Notes: generated from the letters alone by a model not told the origin. Shown: positions 8,223-16,480, counted from the first letter of the stretch. The stretch: DNA of 41,810 nt from Deltaproteobacteria bacterium (GCA_019310385.1 JAFDEK010000034.1:1-41810); one strand, 5' to 3'. Made by a program: numbers and translations.

Positions 8223-9022
8223 GGCGCAGGCGCCGCAGATCGGGCCTGACGGCCTCGCTCTTTCCCTTCCTCAGCGTCCTCGCCTGTGTGATCGGGACCC
8301 TCACCCTGATGATCTCCGCCCTAGGCCTGGGCGAAGTGGCGGCGAGCACCCGCTCGGAGCAGGCCTTCGAGGAAGAGCTGGCAGCCCGCAGCGCCAGGGC
8401 GGCTCGCGATGCGGAGCGCGCGCGGGAGCTCGCGGCGCAGATCAGCGCGCTCGAGGCGCGCATCGCCGGAGCCCGGAGCGAGCAGGAGGAGCTCGACGCA
8501 TTGCGCGTACAGCTGCAGGCCTTCGGGATCGCACCCGAGACCCGGGGCGGCGATCTTTCCCGCGCCGTGGACCGCCGCATCGAAGCCGATAGTCTGGTCG
8601 CGCAGCTCGCGGCCCTCGAGGCCCAGCTCGCAGAGCTGCTCGAAGCCGTAGAGGACGCCGACGCCGAGCTCGTGGAAGTCGAGGACGACTCGAGTCTGGC
8701 CCCCATCGAGCTGCTTCCCCTGGGCATCGGGCAGAAGCTGGCGCCCTTCTTCGTGGAGTGCAGCGCCGACGGCTTGCGGGTGCAGCTGCGGGACGGCCGC
8801 TGGAGCGACTACCTGGCCATGGGAGATCTCGTGCAGGGAGGTCGCTTCAAGATGTATCTGCAGAAGATCCGCACCGTTCGCTACGGGACGGTGATCTTCC
8901 TGATCCGGCCGAGCGGCGTCGATACCTACAAGCGCGCGGTGAAAATGGCCGAGGAGCTCTACATCCGAAACGCCAAGCTCCCCATCCCGGGCTGGGGAGA
9001 GGTCGACTTCAGCCGTCTCTAG
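8219..9022 (+). CDS. Single-span TolR/ExbD-like coiled-coil protein lacking the membrane aspartate
   Basis: A 267-residue protein starting at a GTG that overlaps the stop of the channel gene. After six arginines, one membrane helix (about residues 10-35) begins LFPFLSVLACVIGTLTLM. This aligns by position with the ExbD/TolR helix, whose PFID aspartate carries the proton; here that residue is Ser. An Ala/Glu/Arg-rich coiled coil spans about 45-150. A compact exported domain of about 100 residues (VECSADGLRVQLRDG through GWGEVDFSRL) ends the protein. It is probably a plug or stator-anchor subunit of the channel encoded upstream. No peptidoglycan-binding OmpA motif is seen. The family assignment rests on topology and context rather than strong sequence identity. 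Confidence 0.75.
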   Translation: MRRRRRRSGLTASLFPFLSVLACVIGTLTLMISALGLGEVAASTRSEQAFEEELAARSARAARDAERARELAAQISALEARIAGARSEQEELDALRVQLQAFGIAPETRGGDLSRAVDRRIEADSLVAQLAALEAQLAELLEAVEDADAELVEVEDDSSLAPIELLPLGIGQKLAPFFVECSADGLRVQLRDGRWSDYLAMGDLVQGGRFKMYLQKIRTVRYGTVIFLIRPSGVDTYKRAVKMAEELYIRNAKLPIPGWGEVDFSRL

Positions 9023-9040
9023 CCGTCTCTAACCGTCTCT
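9011..9040. repeat. 10-bp x 3 tandem array across a stop codon
   Basis: AGCCGTCTCT at 9011-9020 and 9021-9030, and AACCGTCTCT at 9031-9040. The first unit is the last codons of the upstream gene; its TAG stop straddles the first unit boundary. Confidence 0.9.
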
Positions 9041-9072
9041 GAGACCGAGGCGCTGGGAGGATCGAGAAATTC

Positions 9073-10098
9073 ATGCGCGGCCGTGGCGATTCCACCAACC
9101 AGAACCTGGACTCTCTCCTCGACACCATGGCGAACGTGGTGGGAATCCTGATCGTCGTCATGGCGGTCACCCAGATCACGGTTGGCCAGGCGGTGAAGCG
9201 AATCCGATTCCTCGAGAGCAGCGACGCCGCCTCGATCGCTGAAGAGCGGAGCCGGGAGCAGGAGAAGCGCAGCCTCGTCAGCCAGCTCGAGGAGCTCGAG
9301 CGGCGCTGGCAGCGCCTCGAGCCCACCGCGTCCCGGGCACCCGGCCAGAGCGCCGCGCTACGCGAGCACCTGAGCCGGCTCGAAAGCCACGACATCGCGC
9401 GTGAGACCCGCCAGGCACAGGAGAGCCTCCTCGTCTCCTCCGTCGCCGGCGACCGCGATGCGCTCCTCGGCCTGGAAGGGGAGGTCTCGCAGCAGCGCGA
9501 GGCGCTCGCGGCCCGGCGCCTGCGTCTGCGCCAGGCCGCCGAGGAACGCTCCCGGGGCCCCTTCGAAGTGCGAATGCCCGACCCGCGGCCCGCGCCACCC
9601 GGCGCGGTGGAGTACGTGCTCTTCTGCCGCTACGGCCGGGTCATTCCCGTGGACATGGAGGGTCTGCTGGACGTCATGAACGAGGCCCTGCCGCGGGGCT
9701 TCGGCAGCCGGACGCCGCGCCCCGCCGAGCTGGCGCAGATCGTTCGCGACTTCGGCTCCAGACTGGTGGGCGATGCGGACTTCCGCTGGAGCGTCTTCGA
9801 CCGCGGCGTCTACGGCCTCGCGGCGCGGCTGAGCTGGCGGGACGCGGAGTCCGGGGAGAGCGCGGGCTGGATCGAGCACCCCGAGTCGCGCTTCCGCCAG
9901 ACCCTGCGCAGCGTGAGCCCGAGAGGACGTTTCCTCCAGTTCCACGTCTGGAGCGACAGCTTCGAGGTCTATCTGGCAGCGCGCAAGCTCGCCGAGAAGC
10001 GGGGCTTCGCGGTGGGCTGGCAGGCCTACGACGAGCGCGAAGAGTACGAGGGCGTGCTCACCCGCCACAAGCGGGACGACCCGGTTCCCATCGACTGA
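9073..10098 (+). CDS. Second TolR/ExbD-like coiled-coil protein, retaining the membrane aspartate
   Basis: A 341-residue protein with one membrane helix near its N-terminus (about 18-38, NVVGILIVVMAVTQI). It is preceded by LDSLLDTMA; Asp17 stands where ExbD/TolR have their proton-binding aspartate. A long coiled coil (about 45-170) leads to an exported C-terminal domain (about 185-335) that contains YVLFCRYGRVIPVDMEG and WSDSFEVYLAARKLAEKRG. Context and topology make it the ion-carrying plug partner of the MotA/TolQ/ExbB protein at 6987, in an operon with the Asp-less partner at 8219. It is clearly not a duplicate of that protein, since the C-terminal domains differ. The exported domain is of no family I can name. 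The ATG at 9073 follows GGGAGG at 9056-9061, about 11 nt upstream. Confidence 0.78.
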   Translation: MRGRGDSTNQNLDSLLDTMANVVGILIVVMAVTQITVGQAVKRIRFLESSDAASIAEERSREQEKRSLVSQLEELERRWQRLEPTASRAPGQSAALREHLSRLESHDIARETRQAQESLLVSSVAGDRDALLGLEGEVSQQREALAARRLRLRQAAEERSRGPFEVRMPDPRPAPPGAVEYVLFCRYGRVIPVDMEGLLDVMNEALPRGFGSRTPRPAELAQIVRDFGSRLVGDADFRWSVFDRGVYGLAARLSWRDAESGESAGWIEHPESRFRQTLRSVSPRGRFLQFHVWSDSFEVYLAARKLAEKRGFAVGWQAYDEREEYEGVLTRHKRDDPVPID

Positions 10099-10155
10099 GC
10101 CGCGGCCCGCCGCGCCGCTGGACGAACGCGCACGACTGTTCCACCCTGCGAGGCC

Positions 10156-12339
10156 ATGAATCGACCGATCCCGAAGCGACTGCTGCTACTCCTCCTTCCC
10201 GCGACGGGCTTTCTGGCGACGGGCATCGGCTGCGAAGCCGAGCAGGAAAGGGTTGCCCCGGCCGCCCCCCCGACGTCGCGCGCCCAGCTGGCCCCACCCG
10301 AGGAGCCGCGGCCCCTGAACCTGGTTCTCATCACCGTGGACACCACGCGGGCGGACGCCCTGGGGAGCTACGGGCAGCCCCTCGAGAGCTCGCCCAATTT
10401 CGACCGCCTGGCTCGCCACGGTGTCCTCTTCGAGCAGGCCATCTCGGCGAGCCCCAGCACCCTGCCCTCCCATTCGACCCTCTTCACCGGCAAGCTGCCC
10501 TACGCCCACGGCGCGCGCGCGAACGCCGGCTACATCCTCGCCAAGGAGAACCGCACCCTGGCCGAGGTCTTGCGCGACGCGGGCTACCGGACCGAAGCGC
10601 AGGTCGCGGCGCGGGTCATGCGTGAATCCACCCAGGTCGCCCAGGGTTTCGATTCCTACCGCGGGCCCGACAGCGAAGGCGTGCAGCTCAAACGCATCAT
10701 CTATGCGGACGAGACCGGAAAGCAGATCGGAGACGAGATCGAGCGACCGATTCGCACGGGAGCGGACATCAGCCGCTACGGCATGAGCTTCATTCGCAGC
10801 AATCGCGATCGTCCTTTTTTTCTGTGGCTGCACTACTTCGATCCCCACCACCCCTACTACGCGCCCCCGGTCTTCAACGCAAAGCTCCCCGGCGAGCCCT
10901 ACCTCGCCGAGGTCGCGTCCGCCGACGCGGAGATCGGACGTGTGATCCAGGTCCTCATCGACCTGGGACTCAAGGATCGTACCCTCGTGATCGTCACCAG
11001 CGACCACGGCGAGGGTCACGGAGATCACGACGAGGACACCCACAGCTACTTCGTCTATGACTCGACCATGCACGTCCCCCTCGTCTTCTGGGGAACGCGG
11101 CTGCTGCGCCCGGGCCTGCGCATCTCGTCGCTGGTGCGCAGCGCCGATGTCGCCCCCACCGCCCTCGATCTGCTGGGCCTGCCTCCCTTGGAGAATGTCC
11201 AGGGCGTCTCCCTGCGACCGCTTCTCACAGGCGAGCAGGCGGGGCTCGATCTGGCGGCCTACGGGGAATCCATCGAGCATCATCGGACTTTCGGCATGCC
11301 CCCGCTGCGGATGTTTCGAAAGGGGCGTTGGAAGTACATCCACAAGGTCAATCCCGAGCTCTACGACGTGGAAGCGGACCCGAAGGAGTTGGTGAATCTC
11401 GCGAGCCGCGAGCCCGAGAGGCTCGCCGAGATGCGCTCCGGCCTGCGCGAGCTGATCGAGCAGGCGCCGCCCGCGCCAGCAGATTCGACGGTCGTGCTGG
11501 ATTCCGAGACCCAGGATCAGCTCATCGCCCTGGGCTACGTGGGCGGGGGAGCGGCTGCCCCGGTGGCGAAGGAGATCGACTGGTTCGACGTCTCGGGTCC
11601 AGACCCCACTGCGAAGACCGACGAGGTGGGACGCATCGCCAGGGTCTACGGTCAGCTCAGAGGCAAGCGCTTCGACCTGGCCCTGTCCGAGACGCGAGCC
11701 CTGCTCGAGTCGAACCCCGAAAGCGACGTGGTGCGCAGCATCCACCTCCAGGCACTCGTCGGCGCCGGGGAGCTGGACCTCGCCATGGAGCAGTTCAGAG
11801 CCGAGGTGGAGCCCGCCTCGGCTCAGTCGGGAACCTATCGCAAGCTCGCGGATGCCCTCACGGAGGCCGGGCGCGAGGAGGAAGCGGCCGAGGTCATGAC
11901 CGCCGCCCTGCTGCTCACGCCCTGCGACGAGAGCTCGCGACTGTCCCTCTACCTCTTCTTTCACACCCGAAAGCGCTACGCAGAAGAAGTGCGGATGCTG
12001 GAGGGCGCCGTGCGAGAGTGCCCCGACTCGATCTGGAATGCGAATACCTACGCCTGGGCGCTGGCGACGCTTCCCGAGGACTCGCTGCGCGACGGGGAGA
12101 AGGCCGTCGCCCAGGCGAATCGGGCCTTGTCGCTCTCCGACGTGGAGACCGACCCTTCCCACCTGGACACCCTGGCGGCCGCCCAGGCGGAGGCCGGGGA
12201 CTTCGAGGCGGCCGCGGCGACCGCCGAGAAGGCCGTACGCCTGGCAAGCAAGCAGAAGAAGCTGTCGTCCGAGCAGATCGCGGGCTTCGAGCAGAACCTG
12301 GCCGAGATCCGGGCGGGCCGACCGGTGCGCTCGCCCTGA
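10156..12339 (+). CDS. Sulfatase-fold hydrolase with C-terminal TPR domain
   Basis: A 727-residue exported protein of the alkaline phosphatase/sulfatase superfamily. A hydrophobic leader is followed by a Cys (TGIGCEAEQ), which may be lipidated although the lipobox is imperfect. The catalytic domain starts with LVLITVDTTRADALGSYG at about 54-71. At the position of the sulfatase formylglycine motif (C/S-x-P-S-R) it has T102-L-P-S-H106, so it cannot form formylglycine; Thr is the likely nucleophile, as in phosphatase or phosphoglycerol-transferase members. The second metal site is VTSDHGEGHGDHDED near 280. From about 480 the protein becomes TPR-like. It starts 57 bp after the motor operon on the same strand and may be its fourth gene. 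The substrate cannot be deduced. Confidence 0.85.
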   Translation: MNRPIPKRLLLLLLPATGFLATGIGCEAEQERVAPAAPPTSRAQLAPPEEPRPLNLVLITVDTTRADALGSYGQPLESSPNFDRLARHGVLFEQAISASPSTLPSHSTLFTGKLPYAHGARANAGYILAKENRTLAEVLRDAGYRTEAQVAARVMRESTQVAQGFDSYRGPDSEGVQLKRIIYADETGKQIGDEIERPIRTGADISRYGMSFIRSNRDRPFFLWLHYFDPHHPYYAPPVFNAKLPGEPYLAEVASADAEIGRVIQVLIDLGLKDRTLVIVTSDHGEGHGDHDEDTHSYFVYDSTMHVPLVFWGTRLLRPGLRISSLVRSADVAPTALDLLGLPPLENVQGVSLRPLLTGEQAGLDLAAYGESIEHHRTFGMPPLRMFRKGRWKYIHKVNPELYDVEADPKELVNLASREPERLAEMRSGLRELIEQAPPAPADSTVVLDSETQDQLIALGYVGGGAAAPVAKEIDWFDVSGPDPTAKTDEVGRIARVYGQLRGKRFDLALSETRALLESNPESDVVRSIHLQALVGAGELDLAMEQFRAEVEPASAQSGTYRKLADALTEAGREEEAAEVMTAALLLTPCDESSRLSLYLFFHTRKRYAEEVRMLEGAVRECPDSIWNANTYAWALATLPEDSLRDGEKAVAQANRALSLSDVETDPSHLDTLAAAQAEAGDFEAAAATAEKAVRLASKQKKLSSEQIAGFEQNLAEIRAGRPVRSP

Positions 12340-12387
12340 GCCATTCCCCGAGCCAGGCCCTGAGCCAAGCCCTGAGCCAGGCCCCGA
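12334..12387. repeat. 12-bp tandem array spanning the sulfatase stop codon
   Basis: Units of CCCTGAGCCAGG type begin at 12334, 12346, 12358 and 12370, with a partial fifth at 12382. The TGA stop of the upstream gene (12337-12339) is inside the first unit, so in-phase TGA triplets recur downstream. Confidence 0.9.
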
Positions 12388-12409
12388 GATCAGAGCAAGT
12401 CGGCGGGCG

Positions 12410-13723
12410 TCAGGAAGGGCTCGCGTCAGCCTTGGGCACGATCAGACCCGTGGAACCCAAAGCCTCGCGCAACATGGTCTCGATCTTCTGCTCCCACAGG
12501 AAGGAGACGTGGCCGCCATCGTACCACTGGATGCTAGGCCGCTCCCAATGCTCCCACAGGTCGCGGGCCTGCTGGGGCGGAGTCAAGCGATCCGAGCGTC
12601 CCGCGTAGAGGAAGCAGCGATCCCGGGGCACCAGCGGCGGCAACGCGAGAGGGGAGATGACCTTGAAGATCTGCTCGATGGAGTCGAAGCCGAAGCCAAT
12701 GCGGTCGGCGCCCTTCAACAGGATGTCGGGCAGGTGGCCGCGCACGAGGCGCACGAAATCCGTAGCCGGGATTCCCGCGATCAGGCAGTCGAGGTCCCCC
12801 TGCAGCGCCCCAAGGAGCGCGACCGTGTAGCCTCCCAGGGAGACGCCGTAGCTCCCCACCCGCGGCGCGCCGCGCCCGTCCCGCAGCCATCCGATCAGGC
12901 GACGAATGTCCCACACCGCCTGGGTCTGGGCGTGAATGGTGTCGAGGAAGTCGCCCGAGAGGAAGCCGTCTCCGGTGCGATTCCCCACGGAGCGGGGGCC
13001 GTGGAGGGGAATGACGGGAATCGCGATGTTGAGGCCGAACTCGCGGTGGAGCCAGTGGGCGCGAAAGCCCGTGAAATCGATGGCGGGTCGCCCCATGCGG
13101 TAGCCGGGGACGCAGACCAGCCAGGGACGCGGCGGTCCCGGATGCTCGAGAACCCACGCGTGAGCGGTCTGGTTGGGCCGGTAGCTGTTCCATCGGTCGA
13201 AGCCCGGCTCGCCGGCGTGGGGAAGGTAGCCGCTCTCGAAGCGCAGGTGATGATAGGAGCCGCGGAAGGTGCCCGTGTGATCGAGGAGCACGTTCGCCGC
13301 GGGCGGCGGGTCTTCGTGGTAGGCGACGGGGTCCTTCAGCCAGCCGCGCTCTTCGAAGAGCTCGACGGCGTCGGCCATCTCCTGTCCCACGCGACCGTAC
13401 TCGGAGAGGGAGACCAGTGTCGCGGTCGCGAGCTCCGAGGCGAAGAAGAACTCGTCGAGGAGCTCCTTCCAGACGGTGCCCACCGAGTACTCCGCGGGCG
13501 GCACGCCCGGGGCGGTGGGCTCGGCCGAGCGGTTCAGCATGCGCAGCCCCACCACGATCGGGGCGATGCCCACCCGGACTGCGATCTGGGCGCCCTTGCC
13601 GACGCGGCCCGCAACACCGCTCAAGCGCTTCCTGACCCCGCGCGCGGCGTCCTTCACTCCGCCGCAGCCGAAGCCACGCCGAAAATCAAAAAGACCCGTC
13701 AATCCCTCGACTATGGACCCCAT
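12410..13723 (-). CDS. Alpha/beta hydrolase (ABHD18/DUF2048-like)
   Basis: A 437-residue protein with a complete alpha/beta-hydrolase triad. The nucleophile elbow is GSYGVSLGGY with Ser at about residue 295, the acid is in AGRSDRLTPP, and the histidine is in YDGGHVSFLW near the C-terminus. A strand with PWLVCVPGYRMGRP precedes the oxyanion region. The N-terminal about 180 residues are an extension without a recognisable domain and contain a weakly hydrophobic segment. Layout and motifs resemble the ABHD18/DUF2048 group, whose substrates are poorly known. It is predicted cytoplasmic or peripheral, acting on esters or lipids. The ATG at 13723 has GGGGAG 7 nt upstream. It lies downstream of hemN on the same strand but after 439 bp of non-coding DNA, so it likely has its own promoter. 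Confidence 0.82.
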   Translation of the reverse strand: MGSIVEGLTGLFDFRRGFGCGGVKDAARGVRKRLSGVAGRVGKGAQIAVRVGIAPIVVGLRMLNRSAEPTAPGVPPAEYSVGTVWKELLDEFFFASELATATLVSLSEYGRVGQEMADAVELFEERGWLKDPVAYHEDPPPAANVLLDHTGTFRGSYHHLRFESGYLPHAGEPGFDRWNSYRPNQTAHAWVLEHPGPPRPWLVCVPGYRMGRPAIDFTGFRAHWLHREFGLNIAIPVIPLHGPRSVGNRTGDGFLSGDFLDTIHAQTQAVWDIRRLIGWLRDGRGAPRVGSYGVSLGGYTVALLGALQGDLDCLIAGIPATDFVRLVRGHLPDILLKGADRIGFGFDSIEQIFKVISPLALPPLVPRDRCFLYAGRSDRLTPPQQARDLWEHWERPSIQWYDGGHVSFLWEQKIETMLREALGSTGLIVPKADASPS

Positions 13724-14162
13724 GCCGTCTCCCCGTTCATTCTCATTACTGACATACGTCAGGCCCCGGTGTCAAAGGATCTTCCGGGGCCGAATATGTC
13801 AGTCCGAACGGCCGAGCCCTCCGAACAGCGGAGACGGGGGGGTCTGAGGACCGGGCTCTTGTCCGACAGTTTCGATAGTAAGGATATCGTACGTCAGAGT
13901 TCTTTTCTGAACAGAAGATCACACCCTCGCTGCGCGCCCCTCCCCTTCGCCACTGCAGGCAGAGGATACGCAAGAACCGGTCCAGGATTCCCGCCCCGCT
14001 ACGCGGATTCAGCAGCCAAAGGGTGAGACACCTCGCCTCGCCCGAAGCCCGACCCACGCACCATTGTGCCCCGATCTGCCCCAGGTGCCGAGCTGGCTAG
14101 ACCGCCTTGCTGAGCTGGCTAGACCGTCTTACTAAGCTGGCTAGACCGTCTTGCTGAGCTGG
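13724..14162. other. Intergenic region upstream of the hydrolase gene
   Basis: This 439-bp region is visibly more AT-rich than its surroundings. It contains the nested palindrome at 13748-13803, a small dyad CGATA-N7-TATCG near 13873-13889, and the 22-bp array that reaches into hemN. I see no convincing gene: the minus-strand open frame here has no ribosome site and no family resemblance. The promoter of the hydrolase gene should lie here, but I cannot place its boxes confidently. Confidence 0.6.
13748..13803. promoter_or_regulatory. Nested perfect palindrome upstream of the hydrolase gene
   Basis: Outer arms ACTGACATA (13748-13756) and TATGTCAGT (13795-13803) enclose inner arms GGCCCCGG (13762-13769) and CCGGGGCC (13784-13791). 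All arms are perfectly complementary. The element starts 25 bp before the hydrolase start codon. It could be a regulator operator or a leader hairpin; no T-tract follows on the minus strand, so a terminator is less likely. Confidence 0.6.
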
Positions 14163-14178
14163 CTAGACCGTCTTACTA
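14091..14178. repeat. 22-bp x 4 tandem array spanning the hemN stop codon
   Basis: Four 22-bp units begin at 14091, 14113, 14135 and 14157. They alternate between two variants ending TTGCTG and TTACTA, so the array also reads as a 44-bp repeat doubled. The last unit covers the final codons and the TAG stop of hemN (minus strand), so the 3' end of the gene has been copied downstream. Confidence 0.92.
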
Positions 14179-15548
14179 AAAAGAGGCTTGTCACCGCGGG
14201 TCTGCTGCTCGAGGTAGGCGTCGAAGGCCATGGCGGCGTTGCGCACCAGCAGTCGGCCATCGGAGGTCACGCGCAGGCTTCCGTCCGCCTCGACGACGAT
14301 CAGCCCGTCCTCCGCCATGGGGGCCAGGCGCTGGATCTCCTTCGCATAGCGCTTGGCAAAGGGCTCGCCGAAGCGGGCCTCGTAGACCGAGGCCTCGACG
14401 ACGCCCTGGCACATGATGCTCTGGATCACCCAACGCCGGGCGAGATCGTCGGCGCTCAGGCGGTGGCCGCGCAGGGTTGCGAGGCCCCGCTCCTCGACCG
14501 CCTGCTCCCACTCTCCGAGGCCTCGCTGGGATTGGGCGTAGCTGTCCTCGAGCTCGCTGATGGCACTGGGCCCGAAGCCGACGAGCTCGCCGCCGGCGCG
14601 AATCGTGTAACCCATGAAGTTGCGGTAGAGCCGGCCGTCGGCCAGCGCCCGGGAGAGGTCGTCCTCCGGCCGGGCGAAATGATCCATCCCGATGTAGACG
14701 TAGCCCGCCTCGAGGAAGCGGCGGATTGCCATGAGCATGATGCGCAGCTTGCGGGCCGGCTCGGGCAGATCCGAGCGCTCGAAGCTGCGCTGCTGCTTCG
14801 CGACCCAGGTCACGTGAGCGTAGGAATAGAGCGCGATGCGATCGGGTGCGAGATCGAGCACCGTGTCCAGGGTGCGGGAGAAGGAGTCCTCGGTCTGGTA
14901 GGGAAGACCGTAGATGAGATCGAAGTTGATGCTGCGAAAGCCGCGCTCGCGGGAGTTCACTACGAGCTTCTCGACTTGATCGACGGGCTGGACGCGATGC
15001 ACCGACTCCTGCACGCGCGCGTCGAAGTCCTGCACGCCCAGGGAGATGCGGTTGAAGCCGCACTCCGCAAGCACGTCCATGTGATCGACCGTAGTCACAC
15101 GGGGATCGACCTCGATGGAGACCTCCGCGTCGTCGTGCAAGGGGATGGCAGAGGTGATGGCGTCGAAGAGGGTGCGGATCTGCTCGGGCGTGAGGTGGGT
15201 CGGCGTTCCGCCGCCCCAGTGGAGCTCGACCGCCCGGGGATCGCCGCGCAAGCGCTGCCGGGTGGCCTCGATCTCCCGCGCGATCACCTCGAGGTAGCGG
15301 ACCGGGAGCTCGGCCTTGCGGGTGATGACCTTGTTGCAGGCGCAGTAGTGGCAGAGGCTCTCGCAGAAGGGGACGTGGACGTAGAGGGAGAGATCGGCGC
15401 CCGGCGCCACCTGCTCGAGGGCGCGACCGTAGGCCTCGTCGCCGAAGTCTTCCTTCCAGACGGGGGCAGTGGGGTAGCTGGTGTAGCGCGGGCCGGCCAC
15501 GTCGTAGCGGGGGATCAGCTTTTCGAGGTGGTCGAGATCGAGCTCCAA
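14163..15548 (-). CDS. hemN: Oxygen-independent coproporphyrinogen III dehydrogenase (radical SAM)
   Basis: Converts coproporphyrinogen III to protoporphyrinogen IX by two oxidative decarboxylations without O2, in haem synthesis. The 461-residue protein aligns end to end with E. coli HemN (457 residues): GPRYTSYPTA near the start, the radical-SAM cluster motif C62-x3-C66-x2-C69 followed by ACNK, HWGGGTPTHL, EVDPR, LGVQDF, IDLIYGLP-type FDLIYGLPYQT, and the HemN-specific GMDHFARPEDDL and RNFMGYT. The start is probably TTG at 15548 with GGAGG upstream; TTG at 15566 is an alternative. An anaerobic haem route suits an organism respiring N2O with c-type cytochromes nearby. The C-terminus ends in LFSKTV, close to E. 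coli FSRVI, so the tandem array at its stop has not damaged it. Confidence 0.95.
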   Translation of the reverse strand: MELDLDHLEKLIPRYDVAGPRYTSYPTAPVWKEDFGDEAYGRALEQVAPGADLSLYVHVPFCESLCHYCACNKVITRKAELPVRYLEVIAREIEATRQRLRGDPRAVELHWGGGTPTHLTPEQIRTLFDAITSAIPLHDDAEVSIEVDPRVTTVDHMDVLAECGFNRISLGVQDFDARVQESVHRVQPVDQVEKLVVNSRERGFRSINFDLIYGLPYQTEDSFSRTLDTVLDLAPDRIALYSYAHVTWVAKQQRSFERSDLPEPARKLRIMLMAIRRFLEAGYVYIGMDHFARPEDDLSRALADGRLYRNFMGYTIRAGGELVGFGPSAISELEDSYAQSQRGLGEWEQAVEERGLATLRGHRLSADDLARRWVIQSIMCQGVVEASVYEARFGEPFAKRYAKEIQRLAPMAEDGLIVVEADGSLRVTSDGRLLVRNAAMAFDAYLEQQTRGDKPLFSKTV

Positions 15549-15589
15549 GTGACTTCTTGCCTCCAATGCTCCGAGTAGCAGAGGAGCTC

Positions 15590-15610
15590 GGGGGGATCCA
15601 CAGACCCCCC
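15590..15610. other. GC hairpin between phyH-like gene and hemN
   Basis: GGGGGG (15590-15595) and CCCCCC (15605-15610) form a strong 6-bp stem in the 134-bp gap upstream of hemN. There is no T-run on the minus strand after it. It may be an mRNA structure or a weak terminator. Confidence 0.35.
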
Positions 15611-15682
15611 GGGCGGCGACAAGGCACCCGGCGGAAGGGGCGGTGGAAGGCGCGATGGGCGATCTGCCCGCTTCGGCGAGCT

Positions 15683-16480
15683 TCAGTCCGCCGAAGCCGG
15701 GATCGCGCGCACGTCTTCGTGTTGCCAGCGAGGCAGCCCGGCCGGCTGATAGGTGAGCACGAGAGCGCGCCGGCACTCTTCGGTCCGGTTGCTCTGGGAG
15801 CCGTGGATGATGTCGCCGTGGAAGAACACCACCGAGCCGGCCGGCACCGCGAGGGGCACGGGATCCGCTCCTCCGTAGCGCTCGACGTCGGTGTACAAGC
15901 GCCCCTGCACGCCGCGATCCTGGTAGCAGGGAATGGCCCCGCTCTTGTGACTCCCCGGGATCACCCACAGGCAGCCGTTTTCCACGCTGGCCGCGTCCAG
16001 GGTGACGAGAATGCTGACCAGCCGGTCGACGTGATCGCAACCGAAATTCCAATAGGGGCTGTCCTGGTGCCAGGGGAATGGCGCGCCGCCCGGGCGCTTG
16101 AAGTTGAGCTTGTCGCTGAAGAGGCTCACCTCGTGAGAGCCGACGATGGGACGGGTCGCCTCCCACAGGCGCGAGTCATCGGAGAGGGCGTCGAGACGCG
16201 GGTCGAGGTGGTGGTAGGGCTCCATGGAGCGGATCTCCTGCACGCCCTCGCGCCATTCCCACTGCACACTGGAATCGAGCAGCTTCTGGTAACGCTTGCC
16301 GTCGACGCGCTCGGCCTCGGGCGCTCCGCCCCGCGCCGCCTCGGTCTCGACTGCACGGTGCACTCCCTCGACGGCCTCGTGCAGGGGCTCCAGCTCCGCC
16401 TCGGAGAAGACCGCCTCACGCGCGAAGTAGCCGTCCCTTTCGTACTGCTCCAGCTCGTGCTGCGTCGCCGCCCAACTCAT
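15683..16480 (-). CDS. Phytanoyl-CoA dioxygenase (PhyH) family Fe(II)/2-oxoglutarate oxygenase
   Basis: A 265-residue double-stranded beta-helix oxygenase of the PhyH family. The iron ligands are visible as the HxD pair in PFPWHQDSPYW and the distal His in GDIIHGSQSN, followed by the 2-oxoglutarate-binding Arg in RRALVLTYQP. LNFKRPGG and WVIPGSHKSG are typical PhyH segments. The length is normal for bacterial members. These enzymes hydroxylate varied small molecules and lipids; nothing here fixes the substrate. The start is the ATG at 16480 (MSWAATQHELEQYERDGYF, a standard PhyH N-terminus). It lies between a four-span membrane protein gene and hemN on the same strand, with gaps of 78 and 134 bp, so co-transcription is possible but unproven. 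Confidence 0.9.
   Translation of the reverse strand: MSWAATQHELEQYERDGYFAREAVFSEAELEPLHEAVEGVHRAVETEAARGGAPEAERVDGKRYQKLLDSSVQWEWREGVQEIRSMEPYHHLDPRLDALSDDSRLWEATRPIVGSHEVSLFSDKLNFKRPGGAPFPWHQDSPYWNFGCDHVDRLVSILVTLDAASVENGCLWVIPGSHKSGAIPCYQDRGVQGRLYTDVERYGGADPVPLAVPAGSVVFFHGDIIHGSQSNRTEECRRALVLTYQPAGLPRWQHEDVRAIPASAD

Noticed and set aside
6987..10098. Zorya defence system
   Set aside because: A MotA-like protein is present, but the partners lack a peptidoglycan-binding OmpA-type domain and no ZorC, helicase ZorD or HNH ZorE gene is nearby.
13746..14057. Possible 103-residue minus-strand gene between hydrolase and hemN
   Set aside because: No ribosome-binding site or family resemblance, it crosses the nested palindrome, and its composition is unlike neighbouring genes.
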